Below are positions 21,431 to 34,030 of a stretch of DNA of 64,000 nucleotides, in pieces. How positions within the stretch are numbered: the first letter of the stretch is position 1; every line of letters begins with the position of its first letter. This DNA is from Austropuccinia psidii (Eukaryota; Basidiomycota; Pucciniomycetes; Pucciniales; Sphaerophragmiaceae), in assembly GCA_023105745.1 (NCBI GenBank), contig JALGQZ010000004.1, positions 32,609,816-32,673,815 of the forward strand, read 5' to 3'. Below the pieces are notes generated by a model that was given only the letters and a program-made list of their open reading frames with translations, did no database searches and was not told the origin of the DNA. The position numbers and the translations under genes are program-made.

Positions 21431-23223
21431 TGTAAGGTGTGGATATGAAACCTTTGATAAAATATCAAGTACTTTTCCTGTCCTCAAAATTTGTATAAGT
21501 TAAAATTATTTGAAAATAGTAAGAAATAGTATTTTCAAAGAGAACACATGCCAGTTTCATTTTTTTAACTTTTTAAGTATAAAACAATAATATAATAAAA
21601 ATGTATTGTTTTACCAACAATAAAGATTTATCCAAAAATACTCTACAAGAGATATTTAAGGCTACAAAAGAAATTTCTTCAAGAGCAATTTCAATTGGAA
21701 TTAGTTGAGCAAAGAACTGCAGGCAATTAATTAAATAACAAAGCTTTTAGAAAGATATTCAAAGAGAAAACACACCCAAAAGTGACCAGAATGAATTTGG
21801 AAACAAAGTGACAAAGTTAACAGTGATGAAAGATGCTTTAATTCACTTTTGGGTGGTTCAGGGGTAAAAATGACTATAAGAGTTCCAAACAATTATTATA
21901 ATGATTTTTTCACGTGGTTAGAAGGTTAAAAATGATTTCTAAAGGCTAGATTGGAATCTTTCATTGAAGGTTTAACTATGTTTCAACTAATTATAAAAGG
22001 AAAAGATTCTAACATGAAGAGAAAAGTGGGGCAAAGAAGACATTCTTTTATAGCCATCAATTTTCTCACTCCAAAAGTGAAAGTTTTCTCTTGTCAGTCG
22101 TGGAAAACACTCTGACAACAGAAAAGCCAATTATGGCATCATTGAACCCTGGTTTAGACCAAAAAAGGGCTGGTTTTAGCCATTTTAGACCCTTTAATCA
22201 GCCATTACTATAGTAATACCTGGCCTAGATCCTCCAAAACACGTCAGAATGAGTTTAAGAGACGCAGAAACCAGTCAAAACTGTTTTTACTAGGACTGTT
22301 TTATATTAAGGGTAGTTTTACCCTCTTGGAAACAGTCAAAACTGCCCTGGTTGGTATCAAAACCTCATCATCAATTGAGTCACAGACCCTGTGATGAATG
22401 TTTGCATTTATTTTGACATCTCACACCTATCAGCAAGGACTTTGGGCATCTGGCTCCCCCTTAGAGCTCGAGCTCCTTTTCCACCCCAAATTTAATCTTT
22501 CCAATTTATTTTTTTGTTTAATTCCTCACCATGTGTTATACTTATAATTTACATATGTAATTCAATTGAGTTTTACAGTACACTACTGTACTAATTGACA
22601 CCTCATATGTAAATCAAAGTTCACTTATGTAATACATGTGCACATTTTGACAATTCAATTGAATTCAATTGAAAATACTACAATTCCTCATAGCTTCTAA
22701 ACTATACACAACACCTCAATTTTAACACAAAAATTGATGATTAACACTACATGTGATATGAATTAAATCAAGGTTTTGACAATTTCCAACTTTTATACAG
22801 AAAATACAAAAAACCTAATTTAAGCTTATTTAGAGTTGGGTTACAGAAATTTCACTCAGAGGGGACCCCTCCTAATTTTTTATAAGGAATCCAATGGTGA
22901 AATGAACTTTATATGTTTATTTGCTAGATAAAAAGTTATGGTAAATTTTATTTAACTTTTTTCCAAAATTATTTTATTTTGTGTAATTTTGTTGAAAATT
23001 CATTTTTACTTAATTTTTTCAAGTAAAAACGTGTTTTTACAATTTTCGAATTTAATGTATTTTTATTTTTAAATTATAATTAAATTTTTGATTTTGTACA
23101 TAAATTCATATTTACATTTCAATTTTCATTTTAATAATATAAATAAAAAAATTTATTTATGTTTGTATATTAATTTTTTGTTTGTGGTCTTTTGGGTATA
23201 TGAAAATACCTCTAAGGCTCACA
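21431..23223 (-). repeat. M1 5' LTR
   Basis: Plus-strand ends are TGTAAGGTGTGG and AAGGCTCACA, about 1793 bp. It is followed by the target repeat GTGTA and resumed P1 protease. The palindrome is present near 22650. Confidence 0.93.
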
Positions 23224-23346
23224 GTGTACAATTGAGCAGTTCCAGTAATAATATGTACCCTTTAGGCCTATTTTACACTAATCTTGTATTTCCACATCCA
23301 ACAGGAAGTGTAAGAATGAAAACTGAGATAGTAGTAATGGACAATT
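23224..23346 (+). pseudogene. P1 protease, middle part
   Basis: SSSNNMYPLG, then LVFPHPTGSVRMKTEIVVMD matches P2 at 53275-53385 and continues the reading cut at 4873. It stops at the second solo LTR; CAATT at 23342-23346 is repeated at 25242. Confidence 0.85.
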
Positions 23347-25241
23347 TGTGAGGTGTGGATATGAAACTTTGATAAAATATCAAGTACTTTTCCTGTCCTC
23401 AGAATTTGTATAAGGTAGAATTCTTCAAAAATAGTAAGAAAATGGTATTTTTAAAGAGAAAATGTGCCACTTTTATTTTTACTAACTTTATAAGTATAAA
23501 ACAATAATATAATAAAAACTTATTGTTTTACCAACAATAAAGATTTATCCAAAAATACTCTACAAGAGATATTTAAGGCTACCAAAGAAATTTCTTCAAG
23601 AGCAATTTCAATTGGAATTAATTGAGCAAAGAACTGCAAGAAATTAATTAAAGAAAAAAGTCTTTAAAAATATATTTAAAGAGAAAACACGCCCAAAAGT
23701 GACCAGAGTGAATTTGGAAACAAAGTGACAAAGTTAACAGTGATGAGAGCTGCTTTAATTCACTTTTGGGGTGGTTCAGGGGTAAAAATGATTATAAGAG
23801 GTCCAAAAAATGATTATAATTATTTCTTCATGTGGCTAAAAGGTATATAATGATTTAAAAAGGGTTGTTGGAATCTTTTATTGATTGTTTTAACAGTGTT
23901 TAAACTAATTATAAAAGGAAAAGATTCTAACCTGAAGAGAAAAGTGGGGCAAAGAAGACATTCTTTTATAGCCATCAATTTTTTTACTTCAAAAGTAAAA
24001 TTTACTCTTGTCAGTTGTAAAAAACGGGGCAAAGAAGACATTCTTTTATAGCCATCAATTTTTTTACTTCAAAAGTAAAATTTACTCCTGTCAGTCGTAA
24101 AAACGGTCTGAAAAAAGAAAAGCCAAGTATGGCATCATTGAACCCTGGTTTAGACCAAAAAAGGGCTGGTTTAAGCCATTTTAGACCGTTAAATCAGCCA
24201 TTACTATAGCAATACCTGGTCTAGAGCCTTCAAAAAACATGATCATGTGTTTAAGAGGCGTAGAAACCAGTTAAGACTGCTTTACTAACATTGTTTTAAC
24301 TTAAGGGTAGTTTTACCCTCTTGGCAGCAGTTAAAACTACCCTGGTTGGTATCAAAGCCTCATCATCAATTGAGTCACAGACCCTGTGACCCAATTCCAG
24401 GCCAAAATTAATGAACCTTTGCATGTATTTTGACATCTCACGCAAGTCAGCAAGGAGTTTGGGGGTCTAGCTCCCCCTTAGAGCTAGAGTGTCTTTTCCC
24501 ACCCAGAATTAATCTTTCCAATTGATTTTTTCTTTAATTCCTCATCATGTAATACAATTATAATTTACACATTTAATTCAATTGAGTTTTTAATTACACA
24601 TCTGTAATAATTGATACCTCATATGTAAATTAAAGTTAACTTATGTAATACACACGCCCATTTTGACATTTCAATTGAATTCAAATGAAAATAATTCAAT
24701 TCCTCATAGCTTCTAAACTAAACACAACACCTCAATTTTAACACAAAAATTGATGGTTAACACCACATGTGGTTTGAATTAAATCAAGGTTTTGAGGATT
24801 TTTATACTTTTGTACAGAAGATACTAAGAACTTAATTTAAGCTTATTTAGAGTTGAGCTACAGAAATTTCATCCAGAGGTGACCCCACTTTATTTTTTAT
24901 GAGGAATCCAATGGTGTGATAATTTCTTTATGCTTATTCATTGGATCAAAAGCTATAATATATTTTATATAACTTTTTATCAAAAATATTTTAATTTCAC
25001 AATTTTTATTAAAAATTCATTTTGACTTAATTTTTACAAGTAAAAATGTAATTTCATAATTTTAAATTTTATTGTAATTTTATTTTTAAATTAAAATTAA
25101 ACTTTGATTTTCAAATATAAATTTGTATTTATATTTCAATTTTTACTTTTATAATATAAATAAATTTATTTTATTTATATTTGTATCTTAATTAATCATT
25201 TGTCATCTTTTGGGTATATGAAAATACCTCTAAGACTCACA
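23347..25241 (-). repeat. Second solo M-type LTR with target duplication
   Basis: It starts TGTGAGGTGTGGATATG and ends CTAAGACTCACA and is bordered by CAATT on both sides (23342-23346, 25242-25246). Removing it restores the P1 protease text found whole in P2. It is 1895 bp, longer than its relatives because of an internal 80-bp duplication. Confidence 0.92.
23946..24105. repeat. 80-bp tandem duplication inside the solo LTR
   Basis: The segment from GGGGCAAAGAAGACATTC to the CAGT(T/C)GTAAAAA region appears twice with a period of 80 bases and few differences. Other M-type LTRs carry it once, so it arose in this copy or its source. Confidence 0.9.
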
Positions 25242-26430
25242 CAATTGCACATCTCAGCTCATCATTCTTGGGAATGACTACTTGAATATTTATGGCATTG
25301 AAATAAATAAACATAAAGACAGATATTTAACAATTGTAGAAAATAAAAGACAAAAATCTGCTTTTTCCAATATGCCAAAGCAAATATCTGTGGTCTCTTC
25401 TGTTAAAGATACTTATAAGGAAGAATTTGTGGCTAATTACTTTGTTGAAGCTCAAATTAATCCATCATTATCACCCAAAATGAGGCATTACCTTATTAAT
25501 TAATTATATACATATAAGAATGCCTTTTCTTCTGATAATGAACCATTAGGTGCTATTAGAGGGTATGAAGTTGATATTACCCTTGATATTGACAGACCAT
25601 ACCCTCCAGTACTTAGAAGACCAGCTTATCCAGCCAGTCCCAGACCTAGAGAAGCCTTGGAAAAACATATCCAAGAGTTGCTCCCACTTGGTGTACTAAG
25701 CAAAGTAGGCCATAATGAAGAAGCTCAAGTGAAAACACCTATTTTTATTGCTTGGCATAATGATAAATGAAGGATGGTCACAGATTTTAGAGCATTGAAT
25801 ACCTACACAGCTCCAGATAGGTATCCAATCCCTAGAATTCAAGAAACCTTGACTCAATTGTCTAAAGCCAAGTATATAACATCAATGGATGCATTGAAAG
25901 GCTTTCATCAAAATTTTTTGATGCCCAAAACTAGGAAACTACTTCCAATTATCACTCAATGTGGTATTTATGAGTATCTTAGAATGCCATTTGGTATTAA
26001 AAATGTGCCATATCATTATTGAAGAATGATGAATACCATCTTCCCCAAATAGTTATCTGAGGGATGGCTTATCATCTATATTAATGATATTATCATATGT
26101 TCTGACTCATGGTCTTTGCACCTTGAAAGACTTTCAATAGTACTTGACAAAACTAAAGGAGTGCATATGAAGATTTCACTCAAGAAATTTAATTTTGGCT
26201 TTGAAGAACTTGAAGTTTAGGACATATTGCTTCTGGTTTAAGCTTGGGTATTGACAAAAATAAAGTGGCAGCAGTGTTACTCAAGCCAATACCCCATAAT
26301 AAGAAAGAAATGATGTCTTTTCTTGGATTTTCCAGTTATTACAGGCAACACCTACAAGACTTTGCAATTCTAGCCAAGTCACTTTATAGAATCTGTGATC
26401 AACAGACAGTATTTGAGATGACATAGGAAA
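25242..26430 (+). pseudogene. P1 protease end, linker and reverse transcriptase
   Basis: The protease C-terminus (IILGNDYLNIYGIEINKHKD) is followed by a linker and RT. ORF 25774-26022 shows [27 protein letters not shown] and [14 protein letters not shown]. The active site reads YINDIIICSDS (about 26077-26110), so YIDD is YIND. Stops lie at 25501, 25768 and 26020, and a frameshift near 26215 precedes the thumb ORF (26244-26426: [16 protein letters not shown]). Confidence 0.87.
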
Positions 26431-27000
26431 AAATTAAAGCTTATGAGAGGATAAAGAAAGCTCTTACAGAAGCACCTTTACTCCTCATGCCTGACTGGAA
26501 TATACCTTTTAAATTGTTTATTGATGCATGTGGAGATGGATTAGGGGCAGCCCTAAATCAAGTCCAAATTATTGATGACAAACCTACAGAGGGACCAGTT
26601 TGTTACATCTCAAGACAAATGAAACCAACAGAAGCCAGATAGAGTGCTTATGTTTGGTATGGGCACTTGAGAAATTACACTATTATCTTGAAGGCTGTGT
26701 TTTTGAAGTGATTAATGACTGTAATGCCGTGAAATCACTTCTTAACATGAAAACTCCCAACAGACATATGTTGAGATGGAAAATAGCCATTCAAGAATAT
26801 AGGGGTAACATGACTATATTTCATAAGGAAGGAAACATTCACAAGAATTCTGATGGACTTAGCAGGTGGGCATTAGCTAATACTCCTGATAACAAATCTT
26901 ATGTGCCTTTGGAAGCAGAACCACAGATTCCAATTGAAGGAATTAACATAACTGATATTGGGACTGAATTATTTGAATAGGTCAGAGAATCTTATAAGAA
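26431..27000 (+). pseudogene. P1 RNase H
   Basis: [15 protein letters not shown] (first Asp), [14 protein letters not shown] (Glu), [15 protein letters not shown] (third position, Asp kept in IND) and [13 protein letters not shown] (last Asp) are readable in the region, the last three in ORF 26600-26980. A short deletion removed residues before QIECL. A TAG at 26978 ends the frame. Confidence 0.82.
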
Positions 27001-28495
27001 AGACAAGAATTTCCATATCTTGGATTCCTTATTAGAGAAAGACTGCAAATATACATCTTTAGTCAATGCACTGGATGAGGTTTGGAAGAATTCCTATTTA
27101 GAAGGAAGATTTCACTTGTTTTATGGGATAATTTACCACAGAACCAAACATTCTTGTGTAATGGCATTGTTTAGCAGATTGCTTATCAATACCATTCTTC
27201 ATGAATGCCATGATAGCATCTACTATAGACACCTTTCAGAACACAGAACACTTGAAAAAGTGAAGAACTGTGAATGGTGGCCATCTTGGAGAAAGGAAAC
27301 CATTGAATATTGCCACACCTGTGATAGATGCCAAAAAGCAAACAGGGGTACAGGAAAGAAATTTGGACTAATGATTCATATTCAAAAACCACAATCCCCT
27401 TGGGAATTTGTTCACATGGATTGGGTCACAGCACTTCTTCCAAGTGGTGACAGAAGTTATAATGATTTTTTAGTCATTGTAGACAGATATAGCAGAACTC
27501 CCATATTCTTACCATGTCATAATGATGACACTGCTATGGATACAGCTCTTCTTCTATGGAGTAGAGTTATTTCCCATACAGGTTAAAGAATATCATAAGT
27601 GACAGAGATCACAAATTCACATCTACACTTTGGACCAATCTTCACAGATTTTTTGGGACTAAGTTATCATTCTCAACAGCATATCACCCTCAGACAGATG
27701 TACTAGCAGAGAGAATGATTCAAACTTTAGGTAAATGATCAGGAGATTCTGTGCTTATGGGTTCAAATTCAAAGACTCAGATGGATTTACCAATGACTGG
27801 TTCTCTCTAATACCTGAATTGGAACTGGCATATAAGACATCAGTCCATTCTTCTACAGGCCAAACTCCTGCCATGCTAGAAAAAGGATGGAATCCAAGAC
27901 TCCCAGAAGACACACTGAGGAAAGACTTGATTTAAATTCATCCTACAGCTTCCAGCTTCAAAAGAATGCTTGATAAAGTGAAACATCATGCAAAAAAGAG
28001 TATGAATGATGCTTTTGACTATGCAAAACAGAAGTGGGACAAGAGTCATAAAGTACCAGACTTCAAAGTAGGGGACTTAGTTCTAGTTTCAACCTTGAAT
28101 TTTAATAATATAAAAGGCTCAAAGAAAATTGAAGATTCTTATGTAGGACCTTTTGTTATTGTTGACTTACATGGAACCAATGCAGTTCAAGTGGAATTGA
28201 GTGGTGAATTAGAAAATAAACACCCCACCTTTCAAGTCAGCTTGATAAAACCTTATTAACCAACTGACAAAGAATTGTGTCCTTTAAGGAACCCAACTCC
28301 TTTGACTGTACCACCAGTGGAACAGGATGAAGACAAAAAGATAAAGAAAGGAGACTTAGGCGTAAAAATTAAAGAGAATATCTTGTCAGATATAGAAACC
28401 CAGTACATGAATATGAATGGCTGACAGAATCAGAAATACCTGACTCAGATAAACCCTTAAGAAGATTTAGACATGAAAAAAGGCCACAAGCCTGA
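27001..28495 (+). pseudogene. P1 integrase and chromodomain
   Basis: ORF 27020-27586 holds the zinc-binding domain (YYRHLSEHRT, YCHTCDRCQKAN) and the first catalytic Asp (HMDWVTALLPSGD). A 1-nt loss near 27586 shifts the frame; [16 protein letters not shown] and [12 protein letters not shown] (the usual G of DGLAE is V) follow. ORFs 27735-27935 and 27966-28259 cover the C-terminal part with GDLVLVSTLNFNNIKGS and PTFQVSLIKPY. The chromodomain follows at about 28340-28495, broken by frameshifts (EYLVRYRNPVHEYEWLTES, LRRFRHEKR). Confidence 0.87.
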
Positions 28496-28639
28496 ATATC
28501 TCTATAAGTGTGCTTTAAATTACTTGATCTGAGTAATGTAAAGAGGTTGGAAAGTGGACATTAACCCCCTTTGGGGCCTTCTTCTTCTTGATACCATTAA
28601 TAAAATTGTACTAAAATTTTATTTTTTGGTGAGAGGGAA
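28496..28639 (+). other. P1 3' untranslated region and polypurine tract
   Basis: About 130 AT-rich bases follow the chromodomain and end in GGTGAGAGGGAA (28628-28639), directly before the LTR start TGTGAGCC. The tract would prime plus-strand DNA. Confidence 0.75.
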
Positions 28640-30534
28640 TGTGAGCCTTGAGGTATATTTTGCATACCCAAAGAGGCCACAATTATTCTAAAAATAAATT
28701 CTGAAATATGCATAACCCATAGGTCATGCATATATTCAAAATTCATTATTTTTGATTTAAGAAAAAATGAATGACTTTTTATTGAGTACATAAATCCATG
28801 AATTTGAGGCCAGATTTGGATTATACACTAAATTTCACCTAGGGTAGCTCCATAGAGTGAATAAGCTCAAATCAACTCTTTGAGGTGGTAATATGGAAAA
28901 TACTTCAATACCACATAAAATATCCGTTAAAATGTTTGTTTTTCTCAATTTCATGCCAAAATAATGAGAATGTGAGAATTCCCATGTTACATATACACTA
29001 AGAATAGTGTTATGCATTTTTGTGGCACTTAATATCATGGTATTCTTACATACACTTTTGGTACACCCATAGTGTATATCTCACTTGAAGCCTAAATTTC
29101 TATTTTGATGTAAAAAATAGTCAAGGGGGACAAAAGACATCAAAGAGAGCCAGGGTACCCAACTTCTGAGGCTTCTGAGGTGTGGACACCTCTAAAGCTT
29201 GGATCCATGGCTGATCTTGGCCCAATTAGTATACTAAAACCTTTTGGGAACTTAGTTGCCAAGTCAAAACCTCATTATATCATAAGAAAATAGCAAATAA
29301 GCTGCTATTTTGATGTGCCAAGGAGGTAAAGAGCAACTTAGACTCCTGTAACCATTTCAATTCTTAATTAATTTCCATTGATTAACCCCAAAAGAGTAAT
29401 TGAAATCTTTTTTGGACTAGTATCCATTGATTTACTACATAGCAACCAGCCATATAGTGCTATTTGCAATTCTACATAGAAATGAGGCAAAAGCTTCAAA
29501 AATTCATTCAAAATACAATTCTTGATTAATATTTCTTAATCTTTCAGTACTAATTGAGAACTGTATAATTCATATAAAAACCAAAAATAATTATACTTTT
29601 ATAAGTAAAATGAAACATTTTACTTACAGTCCATTTTTGATGATTCCACGTGAAACACTGAATCTTTAAAAATTCACAGAGAATACATGTTGTGATTAAA
29701 TTTCCAATAACATTGATAACTTTGAGAAATAAATGATTCTTTTTGAATAAAATAATATTTAAAGTTACTCCTTTTATTCTTAACCATATTTAGGTTAGTA
29801 ATCATGTAAAACCTTCAATTAAGTAATTATGATAATCTTATGTGACAACAGATGATGCAATCAATAATTCAAAAATTCTTATTGTTTTATCACTCACTGA
29901 TTTGTCAGTTTGCTCCATGGCACACCTCTGTGAGCTGTTATTGATTTAAAAGAGGCCTCCTCTTTCTGTTTTGTTTTCAAATCATCACATTATTCAAATA
30001 TACCTTTATTACTCACAAGTAAGTATTAGTTATAGCTTTTCTTAAGTGTTTTTAATTCTTTCAGAATCAATGAGAAAGATCTGAATTCATAAAAATCTAC
30101 TATATATTTTTGAAATACTGTTATGAATATATTTTGATCCATCAAAATCCACAATTATCCATCAAATTTCTCTGCTATTATCTTTAATAAGCTATTTGGA
30201 GTATTAGTGAGTGATTTATCTTAATTCTTAAAGTTTTTTTCTAGTAATTGCTTTCTTCAAGATTTATATTTATAGGTATTCATGCAAAAGATAATTATAT
30301 ATTAAAATAATTTTATTATTTTAATAAAGCAGTTTTATTATTAAATACTTCTTGTAATTGATTCTAGCAGACAATTACTGCTTACTTTTATAATCACTAG
30401 TAGTGTATGACAAGTAAAAGAAATGATTATTTCATTGTGGTTATAATAATCTTTATTATTAGATTTCATAAGAACAGTCATAGTACTGTTGATTAATAGT
30501 AATATTATAAACAGTTTCATAGACACATCTTACA
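28640..30534 (+). repeat. P1 3' LTR
   Basis: It begins TGTGAGCCTTGAGGTATATTTTG and ends AGACACATCTTACA, about 1895 bp, and is closely similar along its length to the P2 5' LTR at 48440-50363. Its first ~40 bases resemble the M-type LTR ends read in element sense, so the two LTR families are related. Confidence 0.93.
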
Positions 30535-30900
30535 GAATTGGATACCTATGTGGAACTGAAGGTATTCAGTGCTCTAAAATCTCCAACCATCCTTTATTAA
30601 TCATTGTGAAAAGCAATAACAACAATAGCTGTAACTGAAACTTCTTCATTATGGCATACTTTTCTTAGTACACCAAGTTGTGTCATCTCTTCAATGTGTT
30701 TTTCCAAAGCATCCCTAGCTTTTTTGTTGTCTGGGTAAGCTGGTCATCTGAGAACTGGAGGATATGGTCTGTCAATATTAAGATTGATATCTACTTAATG
30801 CCCTTTAATTGTGCCTAAGAGCTCATTGTCTGAAGAAAAGGCACTCTTATATTTTTAAAACACACTAACAAGGTCTTTCTTCCTCTTAGGTGATAATGCT
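30535..30900 (-). pseudogene. M2 reverse transcriptase, N-terminal fragment
   Basis: Minus-strand text includes DRPYPPVLR, EKHIEEMTQLGVLRK and [13 protein letters not shown] with intervening stops. The catalytic half was displaced by P1 and is not in the window. Confidence 0.72.
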
Positions 30901-31505
30901 TGATCAATTTGTGATTTACTGGGTTTATTTTACACAAATTCTTCTTCATAATTTTCTTCACTTGAAGATAGTACTGATATTTGCTTGAGCATATTGGAAA
31001 AATAAAAAATTTGCCTTTTGATGTCAATACTATTAATTTTCAAGTAGTCATTTCCAAGAATGATATTTTTAGAAGAAAAGTTATGCATTACTAATATCTC
31101 TGTTTTCATCCTCATACTTCCTGCTGGATGTAGAAATATTAGTTTAGTGTCTAATATACCCAATGGTTAAATATAATTACTGGCACTACTGAATTGCACA
31201 CTTTCTTTTGGTAACAAATCTTTTTTCCATTGTGGAAGTATGTTTTCAAGATAGTCTTTCCCTACACAAGTGCAAAATTCTCACATTTCCAGATTGACTT
31301 TGGCTTCTACATCATTGATCAAGATTTGTGTAAGACAGGATTCTCCAGCAGTATAACCTTTTCCTCTAGTAGGCTTTGTTTTACACATTCTGAAATCCTG
31401 GATATTGATCAAGCTATAGGATTCCTCACTATATTTTGGTAAATGAGTATTGACTTCAGTAGCTCCAAATAGTTCTGTTTTATTTTCAATATGGCAGTCC
31501 TCTAC
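30901..31505 (-). pseudogene. M2 protease
   Basis: ORF 31163-30930 shows FLHPAGSMRMKTEILVMHN and NIILGNDYLKINSIDIK. The active site further upstream (about 31270-31310) reads KVNLEM, a stop, then EFCTCVGKDYLE, so the DTG triad is lost. Confidence 0.75.
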
Positions 31506-32340
31506 TTATGTTTCATCAGAGATTTCAGAATCTTGGTCAGATTTATATTTTTCTTTAGTAAACTGAACCTCTTTAAGTACTTGAGATTCATTTATTTTTG
31601 ACTTCTTTGTACAGGCTCTGGCTAAATGTGAGGTACTCCCACATTTATGAAACTTTAAGACAGGTCTTTCAAGTCTCTCATCTTTTCTAGAAGTCTTTAA
31701 CATAATCTTGGACTCAACAGGTTTTCTAGTCCAGAATCTACCAGTTCCTTTCCTAGTAATGATATCTTCCATTCAATTAATATAGTTCTTTTTTGAACAG
31801 TGTTCTACAAATCTTCATTTTTTAGCATTTTCTAGTTAACCTCCACATTCTATTAATATTTTCATATTAATAATAGTGTCAGACATGTCTAGGTGTAAAG
31901 CAGATAGTCTTTATTTCTGTTTGAGGAACCAGGTTAGTGGTTTGTCTTTTTCTGAATTAAAAATGGCACTTTCAAAAGAATTTTCCATTTTTAATTCAAG
32001 GGAATTGGTGATATACTAGGTTGTTAACTCATATTTCCATCAAAGCTAATAATTCCATCCATTTCCTTGCCTCATCCTGTGATACCATTTATTTGCAGTT
32101 CTGGTGCACACAGAGTGTACCCTGGCTACCTTTACTTTATCAGGTATGCAAAAATACACTTTCAGAATACCAATTTTTCTAACTAACTCAATATGGCTGT
32201 ATTCTCCTTCACCAGAGAATGTTGGCCATCCCTCTAGTTTTGGAATATCTCTTTTAGTAATTGGATTTGCTCCTGAAAGAAGTGTAAGAATTGCTACAAA
32301 AGAGAGTTTTCCTTCAGTTAAAGGTGTGTATTGTCTGGTA
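31506..32340 (-). pseudogene. M2 Gag capsid-like domain and knuckle
   Basis: ORF 31772-31506 contains the knuckle as FHKCGSTSHLARAC, the first Cys changed to Phe. Rightwards the capsid domain is read in pieces (KDKPLTWFLKQK and AEFSGEGEYSHIE-like text) with several stops. Confidence 0.75.
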
Positions 32341-32830
32341 ATATGTCAATCAGGTTCATAATTATTATTAATTTGATTCACCTGTGCAACTATCTGCTTC
32401 TTTAGCTTTTGTCTTTCATTATCACTCCTCTGCAAATGTGTGGCAAAACAGTTTTTGTTATGAACTATTCCAAAACATTTTATTTCAAGTTTGTGAGATT
32501 TTAATTGATATTATTAATGGAAAAATTGTCCAAATCATCATCTTGAGCCTCACATTTAATCTCCATTCTTTCACATGTATTGCAAATTGAATAAAGCCTT
32601 TCATTTGTCACTTTACACCATTCAGTGAAAGTTCTTTCATTATTTCTCAACTGATTAATATTTAATGTCAATTTCTTTAATTCTTTGTCAAAATTATTAA
32701 ATCATAAATCAAAAATGTACTGAATATATCTAATTTCATCCATAATTTTCATGGCAAGGTCCTGTTCATCCTTTCTTGCTCCTTGGCTGTGAAGTCCATA
32801 AGAGTTCTGGCCATATCACAAATCAATACT
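32341..32830 (-). pseudogene. M2 Gag coiled coil
   Basis: The minus strand resembles the Lys/Asn/Ile-rich coiled coil of P2 at 51740-52110, with deletions. Its far end matches the C-terminus of ORF X (MARTLMDFTAKEQ). Beyond 32830 I cannot align it. Confidence 0.6.
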
Positions 32831-33720
32831 CATCATTGTGGCTTTACAACTAGAGAAGACTTTTCAGAATTTTCTATCAGACCTAATCAATAAACATCCT
32901 AATGGTAAAATAATATCAATTTCAAATAATAAATTTTTAGGTGATTTCAAAATAATAACATAATCATTGATTAGATCAATAGTAGATCTAATAGTACTGA
33001 GTGGTTATTTAAGCTGTTTCTTTTTTTTAAAAGTAATTTTTCATGGATAATAGCTTGATATCAGAATATATAGTAATGGTTATTATATATGATAATCTTT
33101 TCAATTGTTAGATATTTTTAATTGATATATAATATTGATAATATGTTAGCTATACTTTGATAATAATCATCATAATAGTGATATTTATCAAGGAATAGTA
33201 ATTTTTGATTTTGATGCCACTATAATTTTACAAGGAATACTGGTTTCAGTTGATAAATAATTTACTACTTATAACTGTAATAATGGATGATAATTGGGAT
33301 TATAATAAATAATAAGATATACTGATAGTAACAGTTATTAAACTACTGGTGTGTATTTTGTTTTTTTAATTTGATAACCATAATATTAGTATAAAATTTC
33401 TCCTAGTAAGAAGAGTATAAAGTAAACATTTTGTTGAATATGAGTATTTGACTAATAGATAAATTTATAATATAGGCAGACCTACTGTTAACTACAGCTA
33501 TTCATAAATCACTATTATTTTAATGTAATAATAATAATAATAATTTCTAGATTAGCCTAATAGTACAGGATAAATAATTATTCTCCTTCTGGGTATATGA
33601 TTAATTGCATTGATGAGGAAAGAGGAGAAAATAAGGGAGATATACCTCCTTTTATGTTGTGAGAAGTACCCATGGGCTCTCCATGTAAAAATTTGTTTTT
33701 TGCCCTTGAAAGCATCTTTC
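32831..33720. other. AT-rich intergenic sequence
   Basis: This is an A/T-dominated stretch with many TAATA and GATAAT runs, including (ATA)n near 33525-33545. I see no ORF, RNA gene or element end. Confidence 0.6.
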
Positions 33721-34030
33721 TGGTTTAGATTTTTGTGAAAAAAGTTGGATGACTTATCTGTTAAGCTAAATTAGAAATCTTCCACAGCCTTGAGGTATTA
33801 ATGCTGGTAGGTAAAATTGAGAATGGTGTCATAAGACTGAGATATTTTCACCATTTGTTTGGCCAAAATTAATATTGAGATGTCTTTTCTTTGTGGGGAT
33901 TTTGATGAACTTATCAGATGACTTCTCCTTTACACTTCTCTAGTAAGCTTTCACAGCCCTTGAGGAATTAATGCTGGTGAGTAAAGGATGAAGATGGTGT
34001 CATTTGAATAAGCCCTTGCATAATTTGCTT
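33721..34030. repeat. Diverged tandem pair, period about 169 bp
   Basis: TTCCACAGCCTTGAGGTATTAATGCTGGTAGG (from about 33781) recurs as TTTCACAGCCCTTGAGGAATTAATGCTGGTGAG (from about 33950), with flanking matches (GATGACTT, GATGGTGTCAT against GAATGGTGTCAT). The unit begins near the GATGACTT tract on each side. It may be part of an old element; no coding sense is seen. Confidence 0.6.

Larger units (their letters stand above)
4874..23223 (-). mobile_element. M1, full-length minus-strand chromovirus split by element C
   Basis: M1 has two LTRs (4874-6692 and 21431-23223), a polypurine tract beside the left LTR and the conserved post-LTR block beside the right one. It is flanked by the 5-bp repeat GTGTA at 4869-4873 and 23224-23228. 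Its internal region is 6693-7788 plus 16195-21430, the gap being element C. Without C the element is about 9.9 kb. All domains are present but broken: the RT active site reads YIED and the protease DPG. The two LTRs differ at roughly 7% over the first 130 bases by eye, so the insertion is not recent. Confidence 0.93.
118..30534 (+). mobile_element. P1, decayed Ty3/gypsy chromovirus split by three insertions
   Basis: P1 is a plus-strand LTR retrotransposon. Its own pieces lie at 118-2721, 4557-4873, 23224-23346 and 25242-30534; joined, they follow the order leader, gag, protease, reverse transcriptase, RNase H, integrase, chromodomain, polypurine tract and 3' LTR. The gaps are a solo LTR, the complete element M1 and another solo LTR, each bounded by a 5-bp direct repeat that restores the reading of P1 when removed. 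The only visible end of its 5' LTR is 118-148. Every coding domain carries stops or frameshifts, so it cannot move by itself. On the right it abuts the RT region of the minus-strand relic M2, so P1 jumped into M2; GAATT at 30535-30539 would be the right-hand target repeat. Confidence 0.88.
30535..32830 (-). mobile_element. M2, old minus-strand relative of P1 and P2, fragment
   Basis: Reading leftwards on the minus strand, the relic runs from the end of gag ORF X (MARTLMDFTAKEQ near 32790-32830) through coiled coil, capsid, knuckle and protease to the RT fingers, where P1 interrupts it. No LTR is visible on its right; similarity fades near 32830-32900. It is riddled with stops and small deletions and looks older than P1. 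Confidence 0.8.
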
